A stretch of 64,000 nt of DNA, taken from the NCBI RefSeq assembly GCF_000058485.1, contig NC_008278.1, positions 3,280,962 to 3,344,961 of the forward strand, written 5' to 3'. Origin of the DNA: Frankia alni ACN14a. GTDB lineage: Bacteria; Actinomycetota; Actinomycetes; Frankiales; Frankiaceae. Each line of letters starts with the position of its first letter. Within the stretch, counting starts at the first letter, position 1. Below the pieces are notes generated by a model that was given only the letters and a program-made list of their open reading frames with translations, was not told where the DNA came from and made no database searches. The translations under genes and the position numbers were made by a program. Below are positions 48,739 to 57,164 of the stretch, one piece after another.

Positions 48739-49796
48739 GCCGCCGCGATGCGCGCGCTCGCCTGGGCGAACAGCCGCCGGGCGGTCGCGCGCAGCTGCCG
48801 GCCGACCGCGGGATCGGCCTGGCCGGCGCAGGCGCGGGCGTAGGTCCCCTCCAGGATGATCCCGATCTTGTAGCCGGCGAGGACCTCGTACCAGGGCAGG
48901 GACCGCAGGTCCCGGCCGCTGACCTCGCCGTAGCGGGCGACGAGCTCGGCGGCCGTGGGGAACCCGTCCCAGGGACGCACGCCCAGCGCCCCGGGGGGTG
49001 GCCCCTCGGGACCGGGCCAGGTGCTGAGCAGGCCACCGAGGTCGAGCAGGGGATCGCCGATGGTCGCCAGCTCCCAGTCGATGATCGCGGCGAGCGCCGG
49101 GCGGTCCGCCGTCACGAGCACGTTGGCGAGATGGTAGTCGCCGTGCACCAGCCCGGGGCGGAAGTCGTCGGGCCGGTGGGCGTCGAGCCAGGCACCGATC
49201 GCATCCAGCTCCGGTGCCTCGGGCCCCGGGTAGCCGGGCAGCGTGTGATAGCTCTCGAGCTGACTACGCCAGCGGCCGACCTGGCGTTCCAGGTAGCCGT
49301 CGGGGCGGCCGAGATCCGCGAGGCCGGCGGCGACGTGGTCGACGGCGGCGATCGCGGCGGCCCCCTCGGCCATCGCGAGACCCAGCCGGTGCCGCCAGCC
49401 CGGCGAGGTCCGGTAACCGGCGGGCAGCTCGACCGTGGGATTGGCGCCGTCGACCGGTTCCATCAGGTAGAAGGCCGCGCCCAGGACGGTCTCGTCGGCG
49501 CAGGCGGCGAGCAGCCGGGGGTGCGGCACGGCCGTGGACGCGAGCGCGGCGAGCACGCGGGCCTCGCGGCGCATCGTCCGGTCGCTGTCGGGCCGCTTGT
49601 GCACGGGCGGACGGCGCAGCACGAATCGCAGCCCGCCGCGGTCGAACCGGACGAGCACGTTCTGGGTGCCGCCGGCGAGCCGTTCGACGGCGGTGATCGG
49701 CCCCGCCGGCAGACCCTGGTCGTCCATCCACGCGGCCAGGCGGCCGAGGTCCACCCCGGGCACGGCGACCGCCGGACCGTCCACGGCCCCGCTCAT
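48735..49796 (-). CDS. APH-family phosphotransferase (acyl-CoA dehydrogenase-associated)
   Basis: A 353-aa aminoglycoside-phosphotransferase-fold kinase: Gly-rich part LAGGTQNVLVRFDRGGLRFV, catalytic loop LVHGDYHLANVLVTADRPAL with the HGD-x-H-x2-N pattern and the metal site IIDWELATIGDPLLDLGGLL. Members next to acyl-CoA dehydrogenase genes correspond to the kinase half of ACAD10/ACAD11, which phosphorylate 4-hydroxy acyl-CoA to allow its breakdown. The ATGA overlaps with both neighbours support a joint role with the dehydrogenase encoded just upstream. Confidence 0.9.
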   Translation of the reverse strand: MSGAVDGPAVAVPGVDLGRLAAWMDDQGLPAGPITAVERLAGGTQNVLVRFDRGGLRFVLRRPPVHKRPDSDRTMRREARVLAALASTAVPHPRLLAACADETVLGAAFYLMEPVDGANPTVELPAGYRTSPGWRHRLGLAMAEGAAAIAAVDHVAAGLADLGRPDGYLERQVGRWRSQLESYHTLPGYPGPEAPELDAIGAWLDAHRPDDFRPGLVHGDYHLANVLVTADRPALAAIIDWELATIGDPLLDLGGLLSTWPGPEGPPPGALGVRPWDGFPTAAELVARYGEVSGRDLRSLPWYEVLAGYKIGIILEGTYARACAGQADPAVGRQLRATARRLFAQASARIAAA

Positions 49797-51136
49797 GCCT
49801 GCGCCGAGGCGACACCGTCATCGAGGCCGCCGAGACCGCCGCCGCCGAGACCGCCGCCGCCGAGGCGGTCGGCGAACCGGCGGGTGGCCGCCTCCCGCAG
49901 GGTCGGCAGGTGGTCGCTCGGGAACAGCGTCTCGACCGCGCGGTGATCCTTGAGGACCTCGCGGGCGATCGTGACCCGGTGCACCTCGGTGGGACCGTCG
50001 GCGAGGCCGAGCAGCTCCGCGGCGACCAGCATCTCGACGAAGTTCATCTCGTTGGAGATCCCGAGCGCGCCGTGCAGGTGCAGCGCGCGGCGGGAGATGT
50101 CGTGCAGCACCTTCGGCATCGCCACCTTCACCGCGGCGATGTCGCGGCGGACCCGGCGGTAGTCGTTGTGCTTGTCGATCAGCCAGGCCGTGCGCAGCAC
50201 CAGCAGGCGGAACTGCTCGATCTCGATCCAGCTGTCGGCGATCTGCTCCTGCACCACGCCGAGGGAGGCCAGCGGGCCGGAGCGCACCTGGCGCGACAGG
50301 GCCCGTTCGCACATCGCGTCGAAGACTCGGCGGGCCATGGCGATGGTCCGCATCGCGTGGTGGATGCGGCCGCCGCCGAGGCGGGTCTGGGCGATCGCGA
50401 ACGCCCGGCCGCGCTGCCCGAGCAGGTGATCGGCCGGGATGCGCACGTCGTCGTAGCGGACGTACCCGTGCGCGCCGAGCTCGGGCGCCTCGTGGCCGAG
50501 TGCCACGTTGCGGACGATCTCCAGACCGGGCGTGCCCGCCGGCACGATGAACATGCTGGCGCGCTCGTACGGGCCGGCGTCCGGATCGGTGATCGCCATG
50601 ACCAGGAAGAAGCTGGCGTAGCGGGCGTTGGTGGAGAACCACTTCTCGCCGCGCAGGACCCACTCGTCGCCGTCGAGGCGGGCGGAGGCGCGGAACAGCG
50701 TCGGGTCGGCGCCGGCCTGCGGCTCGGTCATCGAATAGCACGAGCTGATCCGGCCGTCGAGCAGCGGCTGGAGGTAGCGGGCCCGCTGCTCGGGCGTGCC
50801 GAAGTGGGCGAGGATCTCGGCGTTGCCGGAGTCCGGCGCCTGGCAGCCGAACACCGACGGCGCCCAGCGGGAGCGGCCGAGGATCTCGTTGAGCAGCGCG
50901 AGGTGTACCTGCCCGTAGCCGGATCCGCCGAGCTCGGGCCCGAGGTGGGCGGCCCACAGCCCGCGCTCCCGCACGAGGTGCTGCAGCGGTTGCACGATCG
51001 CGTTCGCCACCTCGTCGGTCTTGTCGAACGGCTCCCGCAGGACATGATCCAGCGGCTCGACCTCCTCCCGCACGAACGCGTCGACCCACTCGAGCTGCTC
51101 GGCGAACGCCCGGTCCGTCTCGAAGTCCCACGCCAT
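49793..51136 (-). CDS. Acyl-CoA dehydrogenase (ACAD10/11-like)
   Basis: A 447-aa FAD enzyme: MTEPQAGADPTLF, WVLRGEKWFSTNA, RLGGGRIHHAMRTIAMARRV and LHGALGISNEMNFVEMLVAA are the usual motifs; the LGGGRIHHAMR region fits the ACAD10/11-like group. It oxidises acyl-CoA, feeding an electron-transfer flavoprotein. The C-terminus is a Gly/Leu repeat tail. It is the first gene of the operon with the phosphotransferase. A promoter-operator directly abuts the ATG at 51136, so translation is probably leaderless; there is no room for a ribosome site. Confidence 0.92.
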   Translation of the reverse strand: MAWDFETDRAFAEQLEWVDAFVREEVEPLDHVLREPFDKTDEVANAIVQPLQHLVRERGLWAAHLGPELGGSGYGQVHLALLNEILGRSRWAPSVFGCQAPDSGNAEILAHFGTPEQRARYLQPLLDGRISSCYSMTEPQAGADPTLFRASARLDGDEWVLRGEKWFSTNARYASFFLVMAITDPDAGPYERASMFIVPAGTPGLEIVRNVALGHEAPELGAHGYVRYDDVRIPADHLLGQRGRAFAIAQTRLGGGRIHHAMRTIAMARRVFDAMCERALSRQVRSGPLASLGVVQEQIADSWIEIEQFRLLVLRTAWLIDKHNDYRRVRRDIAAVKVAMPKVLHDISRRALHLHGALGISNEMNFVEMLVAAELLGLADGPTEVHRVTIAREVLKDHRAVETLFPSDHLPTLREAATRRFADRLGGGGLGGGGLGGLDDGVASAQA

Positions 51137-51144
51137 GACGTCGA

Positions 51145-51173
51145 TTTCTAAGCCACCTGCTTTAGAACGTCAA
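51145..51173 (-). promoter_or_regulatory. Promoter of the acyl-CoA dehydrogenase operon
   Basis: On the minus strand TTGACG (51173-51168) and TAGAAA (51150-51145) are separated by exactly 17 bases. Transcription should start near 51138, about two bases before the ATG at 51136, so the message is leaderless or nearly so. The spacer is wholly covered by the palindrome described next. Confidence 0.72.
51146..51167 (-). promoter_or_regulatory. TetR-type operator in the promoter spacer
   Basis: TTCTAA at 51146-51151 and TTAGAA at 51162-51167 form an inverted repeat across 22 bases, with additional partial symmetry (AAGC/CTTT) inside. It fills the space between -35 and -10 and overlaps the -10 element. 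The TetR encoded by the last gene of this operon (48034-48738) is the likely ligand-controlled repressor. Confidence 0.68.
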
Positions 51174-51275
51174 GCGAGAGACTTAGTCCGCGTCCGCGTC
51201 TGTGATCGGGACGGCTCGTCGGCGCCAGGTGATCCGGGCCCGTTAGGAGCGTCGGCGCGGGGACCTCACATGATC

Positions 51276-51326
51276 ATGGATGCCGGGTCGCCATGGATGC
51301 CGGGTCGCCATGGATGCCGGGCTCTC
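51276..51326 (+). repeat. Three tandem copies of a 17-nt unit
   Basis: ATGGATGCCGGGTCGCC begins at 51276, 51293 and 51310; the third copy decays at its end. There are no spacers. It is the first of three 17-nt arrays in this gap. Confidence 0.88.
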
Positions 51327-51367
51327 CGGCGGCGCGGCACGGTTGCGCGAATCTGTATGACCGCGCC

Positions 51368-51407
51368 CTGTCGTCCTGGTGGCGCTGTCGTCCTGGTGGC
51401 GCTGTCG
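51368..51407 (+). repeat. 17-nt tandem repeat, two copies plus partial
   Basis: CTGTCGTCCTGGTGGCG begins at 51368 and 51385, with a partial third copy (CTGTCG) at 51402. The unit length is again 17, but the sequence is unrelated to the neighbouring arrays. Confidence 0.85.
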
Positions 51408-51497
51408 GCCCGGTCGGGATGGTCACCGCGGTAGTCAGGCCGAGATGCCGCCTCGTGCCGGGTCCGGCCAGCCGGCGGGCCGGGTCGCCGGCTCGGC

Positions 51498-51582
51498 GAC
51501 TGCCCGGTCTCGGCGACTGCCCGGTCTCGGCGACTGCCCGGTCTCGGCGACTGCCCGGTCTCGGCGACTGCCCGGTCTCGAC
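51498..51582 (+). repeat. Five tandem copies of a 17-nt unit
   Basis: GACTGCCCGGTCTCGGC begins at 51498, 51515, 51532, 51549 and 51566, nearly perfect in all copies. There are no spacers between units, which excludes a CRISPR array. Confidence 0.9.
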
Positions 51583-51636
51583 AACCGCCCGCTCCCGTCG
51601 CCCGCTTCCTGGCGTGTGACCAGATGAGTACAGAAA

Positions 51637-51662
51637 CGTGCCGAGGCTTCGGCACGCTTTTT
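51637..51662 (+). terminator. Hairpin with T tract (possible terminator)
   Basis: CGTGCCGA (51637-51644) pairs with TCGGCACG (51649-51656) around a 4-base loop, followed by C and five T (51658-51662). On the plus strand this has the form of an intrinsic terminator. No plus-strand gene lies directly before it, so it may instead be one of a pair of palindromic sites. Confidence 0.4.
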
Positions 51663-51673
51663 GGCCGGAGAAC

Positions 51674-51693
51674 CGTGCCGAGACCTCGGCACG
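51674..51693. repeat. Second 20-bp palindrome of a pair
   Basis: CGTGCCGAG and CTCGGCACG form a near-complete 20-bp palindrome (2-base centre). It differs from the palindrome at 51637-51656 at only two central positions; the two start 37 bases apart. Paired palindromes like these could be binding sites for a dimeric regulator, or mobile palindromic repeats. Confidence 0.8.
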
Positions 51694-51747
51694 ATCTGGC
51701 CGGGATCTGGCCGGGATTTGGCCGGGATCTGGCCGGGATCTGGACGG
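51693..51747 (+). repeat. Five tandem copies of an 11-nt unit
   Basis: GATCTGGCCGG begins at 51693, 51704, 51715 (GATTTGG variant), 51726 and 51737. The unit is 11 nt, about one helical turn. It directly follows the second palindrome. Confidence 0.88.
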
Positions 51748-52256
51748 GTGGGCGGGCGAAACGGCTCCGTGAGCGACGAATGTGGATCGCAAGCGACTGC
51801 GGGCGACCGAGCGGCGCCACCGACAGGCCCGGTCAGCGGAATCTGCATGACCGTGTCGAGCCGTCGTCACACTGGCGGGTCGTGGCGCGGGGCGTGCTTC
51901 CGCGGACACGACGATCATCCAGGCCGGGCGCGGGAGGCGCCCTGCGGTACGGAATGCACGGTCCGATGGGCCCAGACCGGGCAGAACGCACCGCATCGGC
52001 CGCGGTGGCCAAGGACTTCCCGCTGCAGCCGCCGAACCGTAGGCCTACCGCGGCACAGGCGTGAGGAACGCGGCGCGGGGGCGGCCGGTGGCGGCGCGGG
52101 CGGTGCGCGGTGGGGTGGCGGCGCGGGCGGGGTCGGCGCCGCTGTTCCGTCGACCGTTGGGTTGACAAAAATCGGGGGCGATCTTACGGTCTGCGAATCC
52201 TCGCGGCGACGGTGCCGGGGGACCGGCCGCGCCGGTGCTGGAGGGAGATCGCCCCC

Positions 52257-53192
52257 GTGGACCTCTGCCTGTTCGCCCGGCCCGGCCTGGCCCCCGACGG
52301 CGAGTTCGACGCCTTCCTCGCGATGGCCCGCCAGGCCGACGTGGCCGGGCTGCACTCGCTGTGCTTCGGCGAGCACCTCGTGATCGCGCCCGACACCTCG
52401 CGCTACCCGTACGGGCCCTGGGGCCACCCGCCCGACACCGCCTGGCCCGATCCGCTGCTGTCGCTGGCCGCGGTCGCCGCGGTCACCGAGCGGATCCGGC
52501 TGTCGACCGCGGTGCTGCTCGCCCCGCTGCGGCCCGGTCTCGTGCTCGCGAAGGAGGTCGCGACCCTCGACGTGATCTCCCACGGGCGGGTCGAGCTCGG
52601 CGTCGGGACCGGCTGGCAGTCCGAGGAGTACGCCGGTGTCGGGCTGGCCTGGGACGAGCGCCGGCGCCGCTTCGACGAGGTGATCGAGACCTGCCGGCTG
52701 GCCTGGGGCGAGCAGCCGTTCTCCCTACCGCTCGACGCCGGCCGCCTCGACGCCGCCGGCGGTGACGCCGTCGGCCGTGGTACCGGCCGCCTCGACGGCC
52801 TGACCGCGCGGCCCGTGCCGGTCCAGCGCCGCATCCCGCTCTACTACGGCGTGGCCGCGACGGCGGCGAACGTCCGCCGCATCGCCCGGCTCGGCGACGG
52901 GTGGACGCCGGTCGGCGTCACCGCCGAGCAGGTGCGCGCCGGCGTGACCGCGCTGCGCTCTGCGTACGCCGACGCCGGCCGCGACCCGGCGACACTCGTC
53001 GTGCGGGTGCCGCTGCCCCCCGTGCCCGACGCGGCCGGCGGGATCGACGCGGCACGCACCGTCGCCGCCGCCGAGCCCTACCTCGAGGCCGGGGCGACCA
53101 TGGCCGTCGCCGGCCCCAACCACCGCCTGCGCTCGGCCGCGGAGGCGGGGGAGCTGATCGAAGGCCTTGCGGCCGCGGCGAAGGCACTCTGA
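52257..53192 (+). CDS. LLM-class F420-dependent oxidoreductase
   Basis: A 311-aa luciferase-like TIM barrel. Typical segments: LHSLCFGEHLVIAPDTS, ERIRLSTAVLLAPLRPGLVL, LDVISHGRVELGVGTGWQSE and YAGVGLAWDERRRRFDEVIE. These occur in actinobacterial enzymes that use reduced F420 or FMN. The GTG at 52257 is preceded by GGAGGGAG about 10 bases upstream; the frame continues to 52110, but without family character. It is the first gene of an operon with an SDR, a SnoaL-like protein and a P450. A catabolic or biosynthetic oxidation is likely. Confidence 0.87.
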   Translation: MDLCLFARPGLAPDGEFDAFLAMARQADVAGLHSLCFGEHLVIAPDTSRYPYGPWGHPPDTAWPDPLLSLAAVAAVTERIRLSTAVLLAPLRPGLVLAKEVATLDVISHGRVELGVGTGWQSEEYAGVGLAWDERRRRFDEVIETCRLAWGEQPFSLPLDAGRLDAAGGDAVGRGTGRLDGLTARPVPVQRRIPLYYGVAATAANVRRIARLGDGWTPVGVTAEQVRAGVTALRSAYADAGRDPATLVVRVPLPPVPDAAGGIDAARTVAAAEPYLEAGATMAVAGPNHRLRSAAEAGELIEGLAAAAKAL

Positions 53193-53253
53193 GCAGCCGC
53201 GTCGTCGCGTCTGTTGCGCGAGCCCGTCGGAAGATCCAGGATCGGAGATCGTC

Positions 53254-54111
53254 ATGAGTCTGCGGGGGAGGGTGGCACTCGTCACCGGGGCGGCGTCGGG
53301 CATCGGCGCCGCGACCGCGAGGGTGCTCGCCGCCGACGGCGCCAGGGTCGTCGTCGCCGACATCGACCAGCAGGGGGAGGCGGTGGCGAAGGAGATCGTG
53401 GCCGCCGGCGGCGAGGCCGTGTTCCAGCGGGTGGACGTGCGCCGCCTCGACGAGGTGCGGGCGGCCGTCGCCGCCGCCGAGTCCACCTACGGCCACCTCG
53501 ACACGGTGATCGCGAACGCGGGCACGGTGGGCGGTCCGGCGGTGGCGCGGCGGCTGGAGGACCTCGACGAGGAGCGGTGGACGGCCATCCTCGACATCAA
53601 CCTGGCGGGCACCATCCGCACGTTCGCCGCCGCCGTCCCGGCCCTGCGCCGCGCGGGCGGCGGGGCGATGTCGGCGACGGCGTCGATCGCCGGGCTGACC
53701 GGGGTGGCCGGGCAGGCCGCGTACAGCGCGTCGAAGGGCGGCATCGTCGCCGTCGTGCGGGCCCTCGCCTTCGAGCTGGTCACCGATCGGATCCGGGTCA
53801 ACTGCGCCTGCCCGGGCGGGGTCGCCACCAACCTGCTGGCGAACACCGACGTGCTGCCGGTGCTCATGGCCCAGGCCGAGGCGCAGGCCGAGGCAGACGC
53901 GGACACGGCGCCCGCGTCGGCGCCGGCGTCGGCCGGGCCGGGCGGCGGGCCGGCGGCGCAGGCGCTGATGAACCGGGCCGCGGACCCGGCGGAGGTGGCG
54001 AGGGTGCACCGCTTCCTGGTCTCCGACGAGGCCTCGCTCGTCAACGGGCAGGCGGTCGTCTGTGACGCCGGCAGCTCGGTGGCGAACCTCTGGATGGTCA
54101 TCGACCGCTGA
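53254..54111 (+). CDS. Short-chain dehydrogenase/reductase
   Basis: A 285-aa classical SDR: TGAASGIGAATARVLAADGA, Asp in VVADIDQQGEA (NAD preference), ANAG in VIANAGTVGG, Ser in TASIAGLTG and YSASK in AAYSASKGGIV, followed by the CPGGVATNL loop. An Ala-rich insert (AQAEAQAEADADTAPASAPA) of about 25 residues interrupts the C-terminal part. GGAGATC precedes the ATG at 53254. It lies 61 bases after the LLM gene and would oxidise or reduce the same pathway intermediate. Confidence 0.88.
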   Translation: MSLRGRVALVTGAASGIGAATARVLAADGARVVVADIDQQGEAVAKEIVAAGGEAVFQRVDVRRLDEVRAAVAAAESTYGHLDTVIANAGTVGGPAVARRLEDLDEERWTAILDINLAGTIRTFAAAVPALRRAGGGAMSATASIAGLTGVAGQAAYSASKGGIVAVVRALAFELVTDRIRVNCACPGGVATNLLANTDVLPVLMAQAEAQAEADADTAPASAPASAGPGGGPAAQALMNRAADPAEVARVHRFLVSDEASLVNGQAVVCDAGSSVANLWMVIDR

Positions 54112-54189
54112 TCCGGCGTCACCGCCGATCGGCGGAGCCGGTGATCGGACGACAACGCTGACGGGACGAAGACGAAAGGGAGAGGCTGC

Positions 54190-54684
54190 ATGCCTGACTT
54201 ACCGGACGACCGCGGGCCGGCCGAGCTCGGCTGGCGCGCGGGCACGGTCCTGCACCGCTACTGCCGGGCGATCGACCAGGGCGACGCGGGCGCCCTGCGG
54301 GCGGTCTTCGCCGCGGACGCCGCCCTCGTCGTGGCCGGCGGGACCGTCGAGGGCGGCCCGGGAACCCAGCAGGTCTTCGCCGGGCGGGACACCGTGGTGG
54401 GCATCCTCGCCTCGCTGTTCGACCAGCGGCAGTGGGCCCGCCACCTCGTGTCCAACCTGCTCGTCGACGTCGAGGCCGACGGCTCCGTCGACGTGCGCAG
54501 CTACTTCCAGTACTGGCTGGGCCGGGCCGACGGCACCGCCCACGGCGTCGGCGACTACCACGTGACGATGCGCGAGGCCGACGGTCGCCTCGCGATCACG
54601 ACACTCTCGGCGACCATCCTCCAGGAGATCACTCTGCCCGCCGCGGCGCCGGCGGTCTCGACCGCGGGAGCAGCAACCGCATGA
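54190..54684 (+). CDS. SnoaL-like (NTF2-fold) protein
   Basis: A 164-aa protein of the SnoaL_4 type: VLHRYCRAIDQGDAGALRAV, FAADAALVVAGGTVEGGPGT and the strands VDVRSYFQYWLG. Residues Tyr and Asp in the first helix lie where related dehydratases and isomerases have catalytic residues. GAAAGGGAGAG precedes the ATG at 54190. It lies between an SDR and a P450 whose start overlaps its stop. A role as hydratase or isomerase on a steroid-like or terpenoid substrate is possible but unproven. Confidence 0.83.
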   Translation: MPDLPDDRGPAELGWRAGTVLHRYCRAIDQGDAGALRAVFAADAALVVAGGTVEGGPGTQQVFAGRDTVVGILASLFDQRQWARHLVSNLLVDVEADGSVDVRSYFQYWLGRADGTAHGVGDYHVTMREADGRLAITTLSATILQEITLPAAAPAVSTAGAATA

Positions 54685-55865
54685 CGATCGTGGAAACCGA
54701 GTCGATCGACCTCTACTCCCTGGCGAGCTTCGAGCACGGGCATCCGCATGCCCTCTACGCCCGGCTGCGCGAGCACGACCCCGTGCACTGGAACGACGAG
54801 CCGAACGGGCCGGGCTTCTGGGCCGTCACCCGCTGGGAGGACATCCGCGCCGTCAACCGCGACGACGAGAACTTCTCCCACTGGCCGGTCTCCATGATCG
54901 AGGACTTCATGGAGACCGAGGACAAGTCGATGGTGAACCTCGACCCGCCGCTGCACACGGTGATCCGCCGTGCGGTCGTCCCCGGGTTCATGCCCTCGGC
55001 GGTGCGCCGCCGGATGACCCGTTTCGTCGACGCCGCCGAGGCCATCGTTGACGAGATCCGCCCGGCCGGCGGGTGCGACCTCGCCGTCGACGTGGCCGGG
55101 AAGATCGCCGCCTACGTGACGGCCGACGTGCTGCGCATCCCCCGCGAGGACGCGGTGCGCCTCTACGAGTACATCGAGATCGGTCTCGGCGGCGGCGCCT
55201 ACACCGAGCAGGAGCGCCAGGGCGCGACCGAGGCGTTGATCCGGTACTCGATCCAGGTCTGGGAGGACCGCCGGGCCCACCCCGGCGACGACGTCTGTTC
55301 GATGCTCGCGGCCTGCGAGGTGGACGGGGCGCCGATGAGCCTGGAGAACTTCTCGGCGAACATGACCCTGCTCATCGTCGGCGCCGGGGACACCACCCGG
55401 CACCTGATCGGCGGCGGCCTGCACGCCCTGTTCACCCATCCCGACCAGCGCGAGCTGCTGCAGGCCGACCTCGACGGCCGGATGCCCGCCGCCGTCGAGG
55501 AGATGCTGCGCTGGGTCACCCCGGTGGTGTACAACCGCCGGACGGCCCTGCGCGACGTCGAGATCGGCGGGCGGAGCATCAGTGCCGGCGACAAGGTGTG
55601 CGTCTACTACGGCGCCGGCAACCGGGACCCGAGGGAGTTCGCCGACCCGGAGCGGTTCGACATCACCCGCTCGCCCAACCGGCATCTCGCCTTCAGCGGC
55701 CTCGGCCAGCACTTCTGCCTCGGCGCCCATGTCGCCCGGGCGGAGGCCATCGCGATGATCACCACGTTGCTGCGGGCGTTCCCCGGCATCCACCCCGCCG
55801 GCGAGATGGAGTGGACCCGGTCGAACTTCGTCATGGGCCCCGCGCACCTGCCCGTCACCTGGTGA
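54681..55865 (+). CDS. Cytochrome P450
   Basis: A 394-aa bacterial class I P450. Motifs: I-helix LIVGAGDTTRHLIGGG, ExxR in EEMLRWVTPV, and heme-binding loop FSGLGQHFCLGAHVARAE with the axial thiolate at C346. The ATG at 54681 overlaps the stop of the SnoaL-like gene. The sequence resembles CYP families that act on steroids or terpenes in actinobacteria. It needs an external ferredoxin and reductase, not encoded in this operon. It is convergent with the next gene. Confidence 0.93.
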   Translation: MTIVETESIDLYSLASFEHGHPHALYARLREHDPVHWNDEPNGPGFWAVTRWEDIRAVNRDDENFSHWPVSMIEDFMETEDKSMVNLDPPLHTVIRRAVVPGFMPSAVRRRMTRFVDAAEAIVDEIRPAGGCDLAVDVAGKIAAYVTADVLRIPREDAVRLYEYIEIGLGGGAYTEQERQGATEALIRYSIQVWEDRRAHPGDDVCSMLAACEVDGAPMSLENFSANMTLLIVGAGDTTRHLIGGGLHALFTHPDQRELLQADLDGRMPAAVEEMLRWVTPVVYNRRTALRDVEIGGRSISAGDKVCVYYGAGNRDPREFADPERFDITRSPNRHLAFSGLGQHFCLGAHVARAEAIAMITTLLRAFPGIHPAGEMEWTRSNFVMGPAHLPVTW

Positions 55866-55958
55866 CGGCGCCCGCGGGGGGCGGGCCCTCCCCGGCCGCG
55901 TGACCGTGACCGGGAAGGGCCCGAGCCGGGCCGCGGGCGGCTACCGGGTGATCTCCCG

Positions 55959-57164
55959 TTACTGGGTGATCTCCCGTCCGCAGCGGTCCCGGTCGATGAC
56001 GTCGAAGGCCGTGCCCGTCGGGCTGACCTGGACGAACGAGTAGCAGTTCGTCGTCCTGCCGAGCCCGTGGGCGAAGTCGACCGGCGAGATCAGACCGTCG
56101 GCGTCGTAGTCCGTCACCGACCGCAGCCCGTCGATGAACGCCCGCCGGGTGGGGCAGGGGCCGGCCGCCTCCAACCCGCGGATGAACATGTCGGTGTCGA
56201 CGTAGGACATCAGGGCGAAGTCGTGCTGCGCCTGCGGGATCTGGGGGGCGAAGCGGGTCACCGCCTTCTCGTAGGTGTCGACGGCGGCGCCGCCGAGTTC
56301 GAACGGGCGGTAGAAGACGGGGATGACGAGCCCGGCCATCTGCGCACCCGAGGTTTCCAGGAGCTGCCGGTCATAACCGGTGACCGCCATGACGAGTCCC
56401 GGTAGCCGACCGGCGCCGCGCAGGGCGCTCAGCACCTGGAGATAGTCGGGCGGCTGGATGAGGAAGATGACCGTGTCGGCGCCCGACTCGGTGATCCGCC
56501 GCGCGGTATCCGCGGGATTGTCGGTCTGCGACGAGTAGCTCAGGATTCCGGCCAGGTCTAGCCCGGCGGCCCGGATGCTCTGGTCGTATTTCGAGGTGAG
56601 CTCCGAGACGCTGGCGGACAACGCGGCCTGCACCAGCAGGACGCGTTTTCCGCCACGGTTGTGGACGAAGGTACCGAACGTGTCGACCGCGTTCCCGTCG
56701 GTGTAGGAGAACGAGAACATGTTCCGGTAGTGCGACCAGATGTTCTCGGTCGCGATTCCGGTCACCGGGACGCCACGGTCGGCGAGGTACTGGGCGCTGC
56801 CACTGGCGGAGAAGGAGGACTCGATGACGCCGAAGACGTTCTGCCGTTCCACCAGAGTGCGGGCGCCCTGGCTGTTCGCGTCGGCGGTCCCGCGGTCGTC
56901 CTGCCAGTCGTAGACGATCTTCCGGCCGTGGACGCCGCCGTGCTCGTTGGCCAGGCCGATGCGGGCGTCGATGCCGGCCCGGGAGGAACTGAAGGTAGGC
57001 GCGAGAACACCGGAGTCGGGATAGAGCAGCCCGATTCTCACCTCGTTCGGCGTGACTCCGGGACTGACGCACCCGGCCGATTTCGCCTCATGGGACGCAC
57101 AGCCGGTCAGCGTCGCGGCGGCGAGCAGGGCCAGTGCGGGGGCTAGGCGGGAACAGCGGCGCAT
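55959..57164 (-). CDS. ABC transporter substrate-binding lipoprotein (branched-chain amino acid type)
   Basis: A 401-aa periplasmic-binding-protein-like lipoprotein of the LivJ/Peripla_BP_6 family. The signal peptide MRRCSRLAPALALLAAATLT ends at the lipobox LTGC. The body has VRIGLLYPDSG, YDWQDDRGTADANSQGARTL and VFGVIESSF. The ATG at 57164 was chosen because the signal peptide starts there; the open frame extends upstream without sense. No permease genes are nearby. The ligand may be an amino acid, amide or aromatic acid taken up for breakdown. Confidence 0.88.
   Translation of the reverse strand: MRRCSRLAPALALLAAATLTGCASHEAKSAGCVSPGVTPNEVRIGLLYPDSGVLAPTFSSSRAGIDARIGLANEHGGVHGRKIVYDWQDDRGTADANSQGARTLVERQNVFGVIESSFSASGSAQYLADRGVPVTGIATENIWSHYRNMFSFSYTDGNAVDTFGTFVHNRGGKRVLLVQAALSASVSELTSKYDQSIRAAGLDLAGILSYSSQTDNPADTARRITESGADTVIFLIQPPDYLQVLSALRGAGRLPGLVMAVTGYDRQLLETSGAQMAGLVIPVFYRPFELGGAAVDTYEKAVTRFAPQIPQAQHDFALMSYVDTDMFIRGLEAAGPCPTRRAFIDGLRSVTDYDADGLISPVDFAHGLGRTTNCYSFVQVSPTGTAFDVIDRDRCGREITQ

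Larger units (their letters stand above)
51174..52256. other. Gene-free repeat-rich region
   Basis: About 1.08 kb separates two divergently oriented operons, far more than needed for promoters. No frame shows credible coding character; open frames merely follow the repeats. It contains three 17-nt arrays, one 11-nt array and two near-identical 20-bp palindromes (listed separately). GGTTGACAAAAATC near 52160 may contribute a -35 (TTGACA, 52162-52167) for the LLM operon. Confidence 0.55.

Noticed and set aside
51276-51747. CRISPR array
   Set aside because: The repeat units are head-to-tail without spacers and differ between arrays. No cas genes lie in the window.
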